This document shows positions 9,083-17,482 of a stretch of 64,000 bases of DNA, piece after piece. The notes beneath the pieces are model-generated. The model ran no database searches. It was not told where the DNA came from and saw only the letters and a program-made list of their open reading frames with translations. The DNA is taken from assembly GCA_011364925.1 (NCBI GenBank), contig RDOA01000005.1:1-64000 (forward strand). The letters run 5' to 3'. Numbering within the stretch: position 1 is the first letter of the stretch; each line of letters starts with the position of its first letter. Made by a program: the position numbers and the translations under genes. This DNA comes from Promethearchaeota archaeon (GTDB lineage: Archaea; Asgardarchaeota; Lokiarchaeia; Sigyniarchaeales; SOKP01).

Positions 9083-10189
9083 ATGATTGATGGATTATTA
9101 ATCATTAATGACACGGGAGCGTTACTCTACAATTGGCATCCCAAGAACTATGAAGGTAATGGAAAGGACGATTTATTTAGTGGATTTTTAACTGCGATAA
9201 ATAGTTTTGCCACGGTAGAAAGAGGTGAGGATATAAAATCTCTAAAATTAAAAGAAACACAGCTAATATTTGAGAAATATGAGGAACTCACTCAAAAATT
9301 AACATTTGTTATTACCACTAAAAATGAGGAATTCATTGAACTATTACACGCTGTAATCCATGATCTTATGGATATATTTACGGAACAATTTCAAGAAAGC
9401 CTTAACAAACCTTTTGATGGTGCTGTTACACTCTACCAAAAATTTGGTATTCATGTCGATCAAATTCTTAAATCACATGGTTTGGATGTATTAGATGACG
9501 CTATAAGAGATATTGATGATTTCTCAACATTAAAAAGCATAGTATATCTCGAACCAAAAGGAGGAAATATTTACTACATCCACGCTAAGCAATATGTAAA
9601 CAAGGAGAAAATTAGTTTTTTAATCCCTCTACTCATGAATTCTGCTAAGCTATTATATCAAAATAATTTAAACGAACGGCTTTATTGGATTCTACTAAAT
9701 ACTGTTCGTAGTGAAATACTGGTAGTGGAGCCAAGGAATAAAGTTTTAATTGTTAAACAACACCAATTAACTGAAGATCTTGAGGAAGAATTTCTCTCTC
9801 TTGAATTCTTTAAAGATAAGGATAGATATATAAAAAAGCCTAAAAAACTAATAGAAAAATTTGAAAATATCGAATGGAATCCTTTTATTAAACAAATCTA
9901 TTTAGTTGATATGGTAGGTAAAATCTTTTATTCAAATCTAATAGATAATACTTTTGATTGTAGTGATTTTGTTCCTGAAACCATAAGTTTTTTAACATCT
10001 TCTAAGAAAATAAGCGATGAGATATATAACAGGACTCTGTTCAATGCAAGTATAGGAGGAGAAAAATTTGCTACTATATGTATTAATTTCAATAATTTTA
10101 CCTTAATTGTAATAGGTTCGATTAAGGATTTAAGTTCTTTTTCTATAATACAAGAACTATGCTCAGAGATATATCGGAAACTCAAATAA
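9083..10189 (+). CDS. Longin-like / adaptor-like protein, Asgard type
   Basis: A 368-residue soluble protein, no signal peptide or membrane helix. The N-terminus (MIDGLLIINDTGALLYNW) has the strand-turn-strand opening of longin, sigma-adaptin and related trafficking domains: a hydrophobic strand, a polar turn with Gly, then a hydrophobic strand. A long helix follows at about 95-120. The C-terminal third (about 265-368) repeats the pattern: IYLVDMVGKIFYSNLI, then strands ending in FTLIVIGSI, then a terminal helix. This suggests two longin/roadblock-fold domains (inference from pattern only). A longin-GTPase fusion lies 3 kb away at 13064. No enzymatic motif. Possibly a GTPase-regulator scaffold. 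Confidence 0.6.
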   Translation: MIDGLLIINDTGALLYNWHPKNYEGNGKDDLFSGFLTAINSFATVERGEDIKSLKLKETQLIFEKYEELTQKLTFVITTKNEEFIELLHAVIHDLMDIFTEQFQESLNKPFDGAVTLYQKFGIHVDQILKSHGLDVLDDAIRDIDDFSTLKSIVYLEPKGGNIYYIHAKQYVNKEKISFLIPLLMNSAKLLYQNNLNERLYWILLNTVRSEILVVEPRNKVLIVKQHQLTEDLEEEFLSLEFFKDKDRYIKKPKKLIEKFENIEWNPFIKQIYLVDMVGKIFYSNLIDNTFDCSDFVPETISFLTSSKKISDEIYNRTLFNASIGGEKFATICINFNNFTLIVIGSIKDLSSFSIIQELCSEIYRKLK

Positions 10190-10320
10190 ATTACCATTTT
10201 ATTAATGATATTGATTTAATTTATAACTGTAAAATTAATATTTAAGATGAACTTAAATTTAATTTATCTAATTTATTAAATCTAATATCGAGAATACAAT
10301 TTAATTGAGTGTGAAACTGA

Positions 10321-11373
10321 ATGGCACTTGAGTTATGGTTTGAATTAATGATATTACAGACGATTATTGGGTATAGCTTTGCGTTAGCTAATGAATTTAT
10401 TGGATTATATAATATAAAAGATTTAAATCGCATGAAAAGCGATTTTGAGACTGTGAGATTTCATAAAAGATTTGGATGGATAGAAATTACAATTTTTTAT
10501 GCATTGTTCATCCAGTGTATGTACATGCTCTATAATCACATTGTAGCAGGAGACCCTAAGCTGTTTATTCCTTCTCCTTTGTGGTCGCATGTTTGGATTG
10601 GAGGATTAATCGCATTTATATTGGTGACCTTTAAATTCATCGTTGCACGGTTCAATAAGAATAGGATATATTTAGCTGGACAATACATAGGTCCAATTGG
10701 CTTTTTAGGATGGAGTTTAGCACACTGGACGAGTCTTTATAATTTTTATTTTGTAGTTTTACCAATTTGGAACACTCAAGGAATAGCAGCTATATTAGTC
10801 CCTAGTTCATTTTTATGGGCTTCAATTATCCCCTTTATCGTGGGGATAGGGCTTTTTGTTTTTGTGTTGTATAAGAGGGGTTCTGAAATGAAAAAGAAAA
10901 CTAGGTTTGCGTTTAATCAAATTGCATTTCTATTACACGGGGTCACTTTTGGCTACGAAAAGTCCGCAAAAGAATTATTGGGCACACCTGCTCTCTTTAA
11001 ATATGTGGTTCCGAGAACCTACGAATTTATTGAGAAAATGATGACGATCTCTGGATTGAATATGAGGAAACTCGAAAAATTGAGTTTACCTGACGCTTTG
11101 AAGGAATTTATGAGAATGGCAGAAAAAGTTGGAATGGCAGAAAAAGTAAAAATTAAATGGGAGTCAGAAAAGTCTTTTACTATAGAATCTATAAATTGTT
11201 CCACCTCTCAAGTGAGGAGTGTAATGAGTAAAGAAGAATTATCAAATGCAATATGTCCTTGGGCGATTTTTGCAGCTTCAATAGCGAATAAGATAACTGG
11301 TAAGGAATTAAGAATGGAACCCTCTGAATTTAATGAAATCGGAGCTATAACTAAACTAACTTTTATTGAATAG
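10321..11373 (+). CDS. Membrane protein, about 5 helices, with soluble C-terminal V4R-like domain
   Basis: Residues 1-190 hold about five hydrophobic helices. Several histidines lie in or near them (FHKRFGW, YNHIVAG, WSHVWIG, LAHWTS), recalling b-type cytochrome membrane subunits, though no heme motif is certain. After a Lys/Arg-rich stop the rest (about 195-350) is soluble, with conserved-looking segments INCSTSQVRS and NAICPWAIFAASIAN. The CP-[hydrophobic]-A pattern near the end, then a Gly and a beta strand, resembles V4R small-molecule-binding domains, but the match is weak. Start ATG 10321 is preceded by a GAGTGTGA-type Shine-Dalgarno. Function unknown; a membrane redox sensor is only a guess. 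Confidence 0.5.
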   Translation: MALELWFELMILQTIIGYSFALANEFIGLYNIKDLNRMKSDFETVRFHKRFGWIEITIFYALFIQCMYMLYNHIVAGDPKLFIPSPLWSHVWIGGLIAFILVTFKFIVARFNKNRIYLAGQYIGPIGFLGWSLAHWTSLYNFYFVVLPIWNTQGIAAILVPSSFLWASIIPFIVGIGLFVFVLYKRGSEMKKKTRFAFNQIAFLLHGVTFGYEKSAKELLGTPALFKYVVPRTYEFIEKMMTISGLNMRKLEKLSLPDALKEFMRMAEKVGMAEKVKIKWESEKSFTIESINCSTSQVRSVMSKEELSNAICPWAIFAASIANKITGKELRMEPSEFNEIGAITKLTFIE

Positions 11374-11428
11374 CATTCAATCTGAGTATAAAAATTAGAA
11401 ATTTAACTAAAAAAAAATAATTCTTATT

Positions 11429-11584
11429 TTATTCTTTTTTCAACTTCACACCTGTCCGTTGGATACCTACCTCTTTATTTGATGGTATTGGGGTACCACA
11501 ATGGTCCTTTTTAGCTTCATTAGCTTTAAAGGCTTTATCCAATTCGTCTTCTAGTTCTTCATCTGTGAGTTCTTTATTTGGCAT
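11429..11584 (-). CDS. Small hydrophilic hypothetical protein, 51 aa
   Basis: ATG at 11584 opens a 51-codon frame ending in TAA at 11429. The product begins MPNKELTDEELEDELDKAFK, highly charged, with one Cys (DHCGTP) and a Lys-rich tail. Amino-acid use is coding-like and it fills an otherwise empty gap, but there is no clear Shine-Dalgarno and no recognised family. It lies 3' to the convergent membrane-protein gene and on the same strand as the FTR-glutaredoxin pair. Confidence 0.45.
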   Translation of the reverse strand: MPNKELTDEELEDELDKAFKANEAKKDHCGTPIPSNKEVGIQRTGVKLKKE

Positions 11585-11704
11585 ATATTATAAAGAGAAC
11601 TTGACATATTTAAGGATTTTTTTTATAAAAAATTTATATTTGAAATTAAAAAGAGGAGAGAAGATTCTAATAAAAAAGAAAATTTAAATTTAATTTGAAA
11701 TTCT

Positions 11705-12070
11705 TCACTTTTTAAGATAAATCATAACTGCATTTTCCTTTTCAGCAGGACGTCTTTCAGGTACAATGACAAATTCTGAGTTTATTGTCTCATAATAATC
11801 TGATCGCATATACAAATTACAATAACATGTTCCAAATTCTTTAACATCATCGAAAGAATAATCACATGGACAAATTAAATCTCTATCTAGTTCCCTATTT
11901 CCCGAAGCGAGTCGGCAGGGACAAGACTGATACCCATAAGTTTTTTTGTTGAATACTAAACCGCTAATTAAATCTTCAAAAGCTTTTGAACTTTTATTCA
12001 AAATCCATTTGTTCTTCTGGCTTACCTTCTTTACATATTCTTTCATGCCATCTATGGTCTCCATATCCAT
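11705..12070 (-). CDS. Ferredoxin:thioredoxin reductase catalytic (beta) subunit
   Basis: Contains a 4Fe-4S cluster beside a redox-active disulfide, passing electrons from ferredoxin to thioredoxin-like proteins. All six family cysteines are present in the three signature pairs CPC (50-52), CPC (67-69) and CYC (82-84), where plant enzymes have CHC. Start chosen at ATG 12070 because GGAGG lies 8 nt upstream; a TTG at 12085 would overlap that Shine-Dalgarno. Length 121 aa. The glutaredoxin stop codon is 1 nt upstream, so the two are translationally coupled and the glutaredoxin is the probable acceptor (inference). No alpha (variable) subunit is present, as usual in archaea and many anaerobes. 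Confidence 0.9.
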   Translation of the reverse strand: MDMETIDGMKEYVKKVSQKNKWILNKSSKAFEDLISGLVFNKKTYGYQSCPCRLASGNRELDRDLICPCDYSFDDVKEFGTCYCNLYMRSDYYETINSEFVIVPERRPAEKENAVMIYLKK

Positions 12071-12071
12071 T

Positions 12072-12389
12072 TTAATTTCCTCCAAGATTGATTAATTCTT
12101 CATACTTACCTGGATTGTACCCTACAACAACTTTATCATCACATACAACGAAAGGATAAGATATTCTTTCTGGCTTGTATTCTTCTCTTAAATAAGTTAA
12201 TACTTTTGATTTATCACTTGGATCAATTGTATCTACGTCTACATATCGATATTTAATACCTTTTTCGTTGAGCCAAGTTTTGCATCGTTTACACCAACTA
12301 CAAGTTGATAAAGTGAAAATCGTCCAATTCTGGGAGTCTTTTTCCCCGTTAACTTCTTGGGCTAATTTTTCAATAAATTCTGGGAACAT
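12072..12389 (-). CDS. Glutaredoxin-like dithiol protein
   Basis: Thioredoxin-fold redox protein, 105 residues. Active-site CSWC at Cys30-Cys33 follows strand WTIFTLST. The cis-Pro is in RISYPFVVCDD, and the GYNPGKYEEL segment matches the NrdH/glutaredoxin C-terminal helix. An N-terminal helix of about 20 residues precedes the fold. ATG 12389 has GGTG six nt upstream. It is the first gene of a two-gene unit with the ferredoxin:thioredoxin reductase catalytic subunit, its likely reductant. CSWC rather than CPYC suggests reduction by FTR or thioredoxin reductase, not glutathione (inference). Confidence 0.88.
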   Translation of the reverse strand: MFPEFIEKLAQEVNGEKDSQNWTIFTLSTCSWCKRCKTWLNEKGIKYRYVDVDTIDPSDKSKVLTYLREEYKPERISYPFVVCDDKVVVGYNPGKYEELINLGGN

Positions 12390-12447
12390 ATTTTACACCA
12401 ATTAATTATAATATTTTCTAATTTTATATTGTTTTTAGTAATTCTTC

Positions 12448-12894
12448 CTATTTATTAGCGAGATTTTTCTTCCAATTTGGATCTATGCATGCGATGGCTT
12501 CTTCAGTAAGCTTCTTTAGTTCACTTTCGCACGAACTTGATAGAATCCCTAATTGTTCTAAAGCCCTCTTATCTCCAATCTTCATCAAACTCTCAACAAT
12601 TAAAAATAAAAGGCTTTTATCTTGTTCAATTTCAGACTTTTCTAATTCTCTTTTCAAAATTTCTATTATAGCCATAGTAGCTTTAGCATCCTTTATCTCA
12701 CCCATAGCTTCAATTATTCGGTTTATGACTATTGGTTCTTCTTCAGACTTTAAAGCTTTGACTAATAAGTTTGTTGCTCGCCCATCTTTTAAATGTCCAA
12801 TCTGCCTTGCAGCAGACACGCGTTCCATTATCTTGCCATGAAATAAATTTTTTATAGCTAGATTATATTCGCTATCTCGAGAATTAGAATCCAT
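12448..12894 (-). CDS. HEAT-repeat (PBS-lyase-like) protein
   Basis: 148 residues, made almost wholly of paired helices. HEAT-type repeats are visible at ARQIGHLKDGRATNLLVKAL, EAMGEIKDAKATMAIIEIL and ESLMKIGDKRALEQLG, with the A/G-D-x-R-A turn typical of PBS-lyase HEAT repeats. No catalytic motif. Probably a protein-protein interaction module. It lies 58 nt upstream of the glutaredoxin-FTR pair on the same strand and may share its transcript. Start ATG 12894; no strong Shine-Dalgarno. Specific role unknown. Confidence 0.8.
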   Translation of the reverse strand: MDSNSRDSEYNLAIKNLFHGKIMERVSAARQIGHLKDGRATNLLVKALKSEEEPIVINRIIEAMGEIKDAKATMAIIEILKRELEKSEIEQDKSLLFLIVESLMKIGDKRALEQLGILSSSCESELKKLTEEAIACIDPNWKKNLANK

Positions 12895-13063
12895 ATAAGT
12901 GTGTAAAATAGAGTAAGCATTAAAATTTGATTTTTATAAATTATTAAATCTAAGCATATTATTGGTTAATATTTATACAATTATACACAAAAAACATTTG
13001 ATATATATACGAATAACATCTTAAATATAATCTAGATAAAAACTAAATTCATTTAACATTACT

Positions 13064-14107
13064 ATGCCTGAAGAGGTAATCCTCTGCGTAAGCTATTTTG
13101 ATTCAATTTTGGGTCCTAATCTCCTTCATTGTAGCTCTCCATTAAATCCTCAAGAACATCCGGACTTAGGGCGAATTTTGGAGTTTACTGAGGAAGAAGG
13201 AAATTTCATTTTTACCTTTAGAAAGTATCAAACAATTAATCACATTTTTTATCTTGAATCGGAACTAGCTCGAGGGGGAAAAGAACTCTTGATGATAACT
13301 TATATGATTAGAGCTGCGTACTTCAAGGATGAAATAACTGATGTATATAATTATTTATTATCCAAAACTCCCGATCTCGAATCCTACGCTTCAGAACTCA
13401 AAAGTCTCCAAAATCTTAAGGAACTACTTCACGGTCATAAAAATCGAATAAATCAAAAAAAGATTTTAAATGGAGCTTCGAAACGGTTTAAAAAAGAATT
13501 CTTTAAGTTATTCGATAAGTATCTAGAAAAAATGAGTCCTCAGCTAGATTTGAGTTCTCATTTATTAGATAAAGGAAATTTAAAAAAAATATATGTCTTC
13601 GGACCGAGAAACTCCGGTAAAACGGAACTGGTTAAAAATTTAGAGGTAATACAATTCCTACAATATAAGAATAATAATAAAAAAAGAGATTTATCGAGTA
13701 AAATTTACGATTTCATAATTGATAATATCGAAGTTTTAACGTACGAATGTGTTGATAAGGAATCAGATGTCCAAAATATTAAAATGTACGAAGATTGTAT
13801 TGATAATGCTCAAGGCTTTATTTTAATCTTTAACGCTTCTAATAAAGATTCTTTAGAAGAAAATATAGATATGTTCCAGTTAGTATTAAATAGGTGTCAG
13901 GATAAGGGAGAATCCATGCCGATACTTATAATAGGGAATAAATTTGACGATAAAGAAGAATTAACACCCGATTTAATACTCAAGAATTTCGATATGGATA
14001 AGTTAACGGAATGTGGGCTGCTAATTCAATCTTATTCGATTAATGTCCTCAGTGATAATGACAAAATAATTGAAGCAGTTCGGTGGTTACTCCAACAAAT
14101 AATTTAG
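13064..14107 (+). CDS. Longin-like domain fused to a Ras-like small GTPase domain (Asgard)
   Basis: 347 residues. The first 120 or so resemble a longin/roadblock-like fold (VILCVSYFDSILGPNLLHC), followed by a charged helical linker. The GTPase domain begins near 170: P-loop GPRNSGKTE (180-188), NKFD (292-295) as guanine-specificity motif, and an effector strand FILIFNASNKDS. The G3 motif DxxG is not recognisable: its place has YECVDKES (Glu228 region), so hydrolysis may be weak or absent. Ras-like GTPases fused to or partnered with longin/roadblock domains are a known Asgard expansion. Starts close to a TATA-like tract with no Shine-Dalgarno, so possibly leaderless. Probable role: membrane or cytoskeletal signalling scaffold (inference). 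Confidence 0.78.
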   Translation: MPEEVILCVSYFDSILGPNLLHCSSPLNPQEHPDLGRILEFTEEEGNFIFTFRKYQTINHIFYLESELARGGKELLMITYMIRAAYFKDEITDVYNYLLSKTPDLESYASELKSLQNLKELLHGHKNRINQKKILNGASKRFKKEFFKLFDKYLEKMSPQLDLSSHLLDKGNLKKIYVFGPRNSGKTELVKNLEVIQFLQYKNNNKKRDLSSKIYDFIIDNIEVLTYECVDKESDVQNIKMYEDCIDNAQGFILIFNASNKDSLEENIDMFQLVLNRCQDKGESMPILIIGNKFDDKEELTPDLILKNFDMDKLTECGLLIQSYSINVLSDNDKIIEAVRWLLQQII

Positions 14108-14247
14108 TAAAGTTCCCCCCTGCATTAAAGTATTTGTTTTATAATTAATTTTTATGAAAAAGCGTATTTCTATTATCTTTCAACTTTTTCAATTTATAGT
14201 TTAGAATATAAACTTTTTTTATCGTAAATAATTATGTTACAATTACT

Positions 14248-14544
14248 ATGAGTAAAATGCAAATACCAATCGTAATAACGAAGGAAGACTGCCACAGGTG
14301 CCATGAATTAGTTGGTTGGCTTAAAGAACACGATGTTGAGTATATAGAACGTAATATTGACGACGAGGAATTTGTGCAAAAGTTACTACACGATGGCAAC
14401 TTCCTTAAAACTTTCTGTGATGCTGACGGGTGCATTGTAAATACACCAGTTGTCATTATGAACGGAAAATATTGGTTTAAAGAACTCTGGGGCATTTCGG
14501 GGCTCAGAGAAAGCGAAGCTAAGAAGCTTTTTGGTGTTAAGTAA
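14248..14544 (+). CDS. Glutaredoxin-like protein, CHRC motif
   Basis: 98-residue thioredoxin-fold protein. Opening strand IPIVITKEDCHRCHELVGWL puts the redox pair at Cys15-Cys18 (CHRC). The cis-Pro segment is NTPVVIMNGKYWFK. Two extra cysteines occur in the middle (TFCDADGC), unusual for glutaredoxin; they may bind a metal or form a second disulfide. Divergent from the HEAT/Grx/FTR cluster and convergent with the flavoprotein gene to its right. No Shine-Dalgarno; probably leaderless. It is a second potential acceptor for the FTR at 11705. Confidence 0.82.
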   Translation: MSKMQIPIVITKEDCHRCHELVGWLKEHDVEYIERNIDDEEFVQKLLHDGNFLKTFCDADGCIVNTPVVIMNGKYWFKELWGISGLRESEAKKLFGVK

Positions 14545-14572
14545 AATACATACGAACAGTTAATTTTAATTC

Positions 14573-15172
14573 TTATTTTTTAAACTCTGCTAATCTTTTT
14601 ATGACTTTTCTAATTGTTTTTAATCCAGTTTCATCGTTTTGAACTCCATCTTTACCTCTATCTTTACTCCATAATGAAGCACCTAAATTGGCTCCAAAGG
14701 CTCCTCCAGATACGGAAATTATAAGATTTTGTTGATAGAAATCTAAAATACTTCTAATGGCGATTTCTTGTCCTCCGCTTCGATCCCCTCCTACTGCAAG
14801 AGCGCTCCCGAATTTACCTTTAAATACATAAGGATTTTTAGCTATTAATCCACGACAGCGATCCAAAATTGTTTTTAATTGGCCAGAAAGATTTCCTTGA
14901 AATACTGGTGTCCCTATAAGCAAAAATTTGGCTTTTTCTAACAATGGATAAAGATTTTGAATGTCATCTTTGTTAATACATCCCTTTTTTTCTCTTATAC
15001 AGTAATCGCAGTGTGTGCAATACATTATTTCTTTTCCTCTTACTGTCCAGAATTCGGTTTCAAACCCAAACTTTTCAGAAGCGTAATTCAGAGCGTATTC
15101 AACAGCGTAATCAGTACCTTGTTTCCTTGGACTACCACAGATTCCTAAAAGCAGATTATTATTTTCCACCAT
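14573..15172 (-). CDS. Iron-sulfur flavoprotein (Isf family)
   Basis: Flavodoxin-fold FMN protein with a compact 4Fe-4S motif. N-terminal phosphate loop GICGSPRKQGT; cluster cysteines C52-x2-C55-x2-C58-x6-C65 in YCTHCDYCIREKKGC; then the NADPH-dependent-FMN-reductase segments LIGTPVFQGNLSGQLKTILD and AVGGDRSGGQE. Isf proteins in methanogens and Archaeoglobus reduce O2/H2O2 or carry electrons from ferredoxin, which fits the oxygen-defence genes that follow. 199 aa, normal length. Divergent from the Bat-type regulator at 15262, 89 bp away. Confidence 0.9.
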   Translation of the reverse strand: MVENNNLLLGICGSPRKQGTDYAVEYALNYASEKFGFETEFWTVRGKEIMYCTHCDYCIREKKGCINKDDIQNLYPLLEKAKFLLIGTPVFQGNLSGQLKTILDRCRGLIAKNPYVFKGKFGSALAVGGDRSGGQEIAIRSILDFYQQNLIISVSGGAFGANLGASLWSKDRGKDGVQNDETGLKTIRKVIKRLAEFKK

Positions 15173-15231
15173 AGTTATAATAAAGCATATTTCTTTCTTT
15201 ATTAATTATTTTTCATTCTGAACCAAAAAAT

Positions 15232-15240
15232 GTTATAAAT
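15232..15240 (+). promoter_or_regulatory. TATA box of the leaderless regulator gene
   Basis: GTTATAAAT lies 22-30 nt before the ATG at 15262, with an A-rich BRE-like AACCAAAAAAT just upstream (15221-15231). This is the archaeal spacing for a transcript that starts at or next to the ATG, and no Shine-Dalgarno is present. Confidence 0.55.
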
Positions 15241-15261
15241 ACTTGTTTATTACTAATTACG

Positions 15262-15915
15262 ATGGATTCACCCAAATCGAGTTTAGCTAGAATTAAGATT
15301 AAATTTCCAGACCAACTGTGGATTTCGGAAATTTTCAAGAAGTTTCGCGATGTGAGAATGGAAATTGAACACTTCCTTCCTTACGATTTTGAATATTCTA
15401 TTGGAAATTCAATTATAGAAATTACTCATTACAATATTGATTCAATAGTAGAGGAAATTACGCACCATAAATCTGTAATCGAAATGAGTGTGTTGGAAAA
15501 AGAAGAAACAAGAGTAAAATTTAATGTAAAAACGAGAGATCCGTTTTTATTATATGCAATAATCAAATGTGGCGTTCTTGTTAACTTTCCCGTCCGAGTA
15601 AGAGATGGATACGCTTACTGGAGATTAGTATCAAGTAGAGAGCGAATAGATAATCTACTAAATATTTTTGAACAAAAAGGAATTAACTATACGCTCCTTC
15701 GAATTGGGACTTCTCCTTATAGTGTTGACGATGAAAAGAATCGATTAACGCTGGAAGAATCCGCAATACTGGATAAAGCTATATCGTTGGGGTTCTTTGA
15801 AATTCCAAGAAAAATTTCGCTAGAGGATCTGGCTAACGAATTAGGGAAATCTAAGTCTGCTTTGTCAGTTAATCTTAGAAAGATAATCAAGAAAAAAGTA
15901 ATGTTTGAAATGTAA
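15262..15915 (+). CDS. Bat-type (HTH_10) transcriptional regulator
   Basis: 217 residues. The C-terminal 60 form the HTH_10 domain: the segment beginning LTLEESAILDKAISLGFFEI, then a helix-turn-helix in LEDLANELGKSKSALSVNLR, matching Bat-family DNA-binding regions. The N-terminal 150 residues are a ligand- or interaction-type region with repeated alpha/beta units, no PAS or GAF motif recognised. It sits divergently 89 bp from the iron-sulfur flavoprotein, a plausible target, and near many oxygen-response genes. Leaderless from the TATA box at 15232. Effector unknown. Confidence 0.82.
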   Translation: MDSPKSSLARIKIKFPDQLWISEIFKKFRDVRMEIEHFLPYDFEYSIGNSIIEITHYNIDSIVEEITHHKSVIEMSVLEKEETRVKFNVKTRDPFLLYAIIKCGVLVNFPVRVRDGYAYWRLVSSRERIDNLLNIFEQKGINYTLLRIGTSPYSVDDEKNRLTLEESAILDKAISLGFFEIPRKISLEDLANELGKSKSALSVNLRKIIKKKVMFEM

Positions 15916-15922
15916 CACATTT

Positions 15923-16432
15923 CTAGTAATATGTCTTAATTTGTTCTGCCAAAAATTTCACGATATTATTTACATTAAAAGGCCATACATAAGAAAACTC
16001 AATGCTGGGATTTTTCTTCTTTGCACGTTCAATGGCTTCGGGGATGTCCTTTTCGGAATGTTCTCCTCCTCTTGTCATCATCGGAGTAATGACAATAATT
16101 TTTTCTGGATTGAACTTTACCGCTTCTTCAAAGGCTTCATCTAAAGAAGGAGAACAAAATTCGTTAAATCCAACTACAACACCATAGCCCGTTTGATTTG
16201 AAAGATTTTCTGCCATTTCTCTTGATGCAAAACTGTATGGATCATTTTCCTGAGTTCGCGGCCAATTACGCATTTTACGGTCTAATTCTTCAAATTGTTG
16301 TTGCATTTGTAGAGGTGGTGGTCCCGGCATATTCTCTAACCTAGAGTGAAGCATAAAATAGTCAAGTGTTTCTTTTTGAGGAAAATTATTAGGTGGCATT
16401 CCATGCATTGCAAGCACTATAATAGTTTTCAT
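15923..16432 (-). CDS. CbiX/SirB-like class II chelatase family protein
   Basis: 169 residues. Starts with IIVLAMHGMPPNNFP, the family's strand-HG turn with metal-binding His. A second conserved histidine is in VITPMMTRGGEHSEKDIPEA. Between them is SLDEAFEEAVKFNPEKIIV, the usual helix-strand before it. Relatives insert Co2+ or Ni2+ into sirohydrochlorin, or handle tetrapyrrole metals. The central Pro/Met/Gln-rich stretch (about 33-60) is atypical and may replace part of the active-site lid, so the substrate is uncertain. Corrinoid proteins are encoded elsewhere in the window (33229, 43604) and a cobalt importer at 63115-64000. Confidence 0.75.
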   Translation of the reverse strand: MKTIIVLAMHGMPPNNFPQKETLDYFMLHSRLENMPGPPPLQMQQQFEELDRKMRNWPRTQENDPYSFASREMAENLSNQTGYGVVVGFNEFCSPSLDEAFEEAVKFNPEKIIVITPMMTRGGEHSEKDIPEAIERAKKKNPSIEFSYVWPFNVNNIVKFLAEQIKTYY

Positions 16433-16579
16433 AATAATATTAATAATTCTTAGCTTAAAATTAAAATTATTAAAAATATCCTGAGAGAGTATGAATATCT
16501 TCGAGTATAATAATATTATAAATTAATTGAGGTAAATACCTTACATATTATAAAATTAAAAAGAATAAGAAAAAAAATT

Positions 16580-17359
16580 TTATACCCATTCTTCTTTAAG
16601 AATTTCTCCTTTAACAGAGACAACGATGTACTTTATAGGTACTTTTCGAGTTGCATTTTTAGCTCCTTCTTGAGCCAAAGCCAAAAGACCACCGCAACAG
16701 GGAACTTCCATTATGGCAACAGTAAGTGTGTTAATTTTAGCATCATCGATCAATGATCTAATTTTTTCTATATAGACTTCTCTACCTTGATCAAGTTTTG
16801 GACAAGCGATTGCTATTGATTTTTTATTCAGAAAATCTCTGTGAAAATCTCCGTATGAAAAGCCGGTACAATCAGCAGCAAGCAAAACATCAGCACTTTG
16901 ATAATACGGTGCTCGAGGATTGATTAAATGCATTTGAACTGGCCATTGCCTCAAAGCTGAAGGTATTTTTCCAGCTACTACTTCTGATTGTGATTCCGGT
17001 TCATCAAAAACCATAGTTTGAGCAGAAGGACAACCACATTGATGGCTATGCTCCGCAACAATTTGCTTGATTTGTTGAGTTTCTAGTGTTTTTATTGATT
17101 CTAGATGTTCCTCAACCGCTTCTTCATCAAACTCTAACGCTTCCCTTTCTATAATCTCAAGAGCACCCTCTGGGCACCCAGAAATACAGGCACCTAATCC
17201 ATCGCAAAATATCTCGTTTACAACTCTTGCTTTTCCATCAATCACTTTGAGAGCACCCTCTGCGCATTCTACTACGCAGTTTCCGCATCCGGTGCATAAT
17301 TCCTCGTCTATTCTAATAATCTTTCTAATTTTCGAGTTATGTTGTTTTGTTTCAGTCAT
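16580..17359 (-). CDS. 2x[4Fe-4S] ferredoxin-domain iron-sulfur protein
   Basis: 259 residues. The N-terminal ferredoxin domain has two CxxCxxCxxxC-type clusters: CTGCGNCVVEC around 22-32, then CDGLGACISGCPEGA, where one spacing is altered (CxxxxxCxxxC). The remainder belongs to a family seen beside hybrid-cluster and rubredoxin proteins in anaerobes: HQCGCPSAQTMVF, LLAADCTGFSYG and EVPCCGGLLALAQ give several more cysteines, possibly another cluster. Likely an electron-transfer protein in the anaerobic redox network. Divergent from the rubredoxin reductase at 17483, 123 bp away; a shared control region is plausible. Confidence 0.8.
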   Translation of the reverse strand: MTETKQHNSKIRKIIRIDEELCTGCGNCVVECAEGALKVIDGKARVVNEIFCDGLGACISGCPEGALEIIEREALEFDEEAVEEHLESIKTLETQQIKQIVAEHSHQCGCPSAQTMVFDEPESQSEVVAGKIPSALRQWPVQMHLINPRAPYYQSADVLLAADCTGFSYGDFHRDFLNKKSIAIACPKLDQGREVYIEKIRSLIDDAKINTLTVAIMEVPCCGGLLALAQEGAKNATRKVPIKYIVVSVKGEILKEEWV

Positions 17360-17482
17360 ATCTAGATCAAATGGAGATGATTATATATTTTTAATTTCGA
17401 ACATGTTCTTATAACCTGTTCTCTTCATTATTTTAGGATTTATAAACAGAATCTTAAAAAATATGTCAAAACTAGTTAAATT

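Noticed and set aside
12071-12085. TTG start of the FTR subunit overlapping the glutaredoxin gene
   Set aside because: TTG 12085 lies within the Shine-Dalgarno; ATG 12070 has GGAGG at the right distance.
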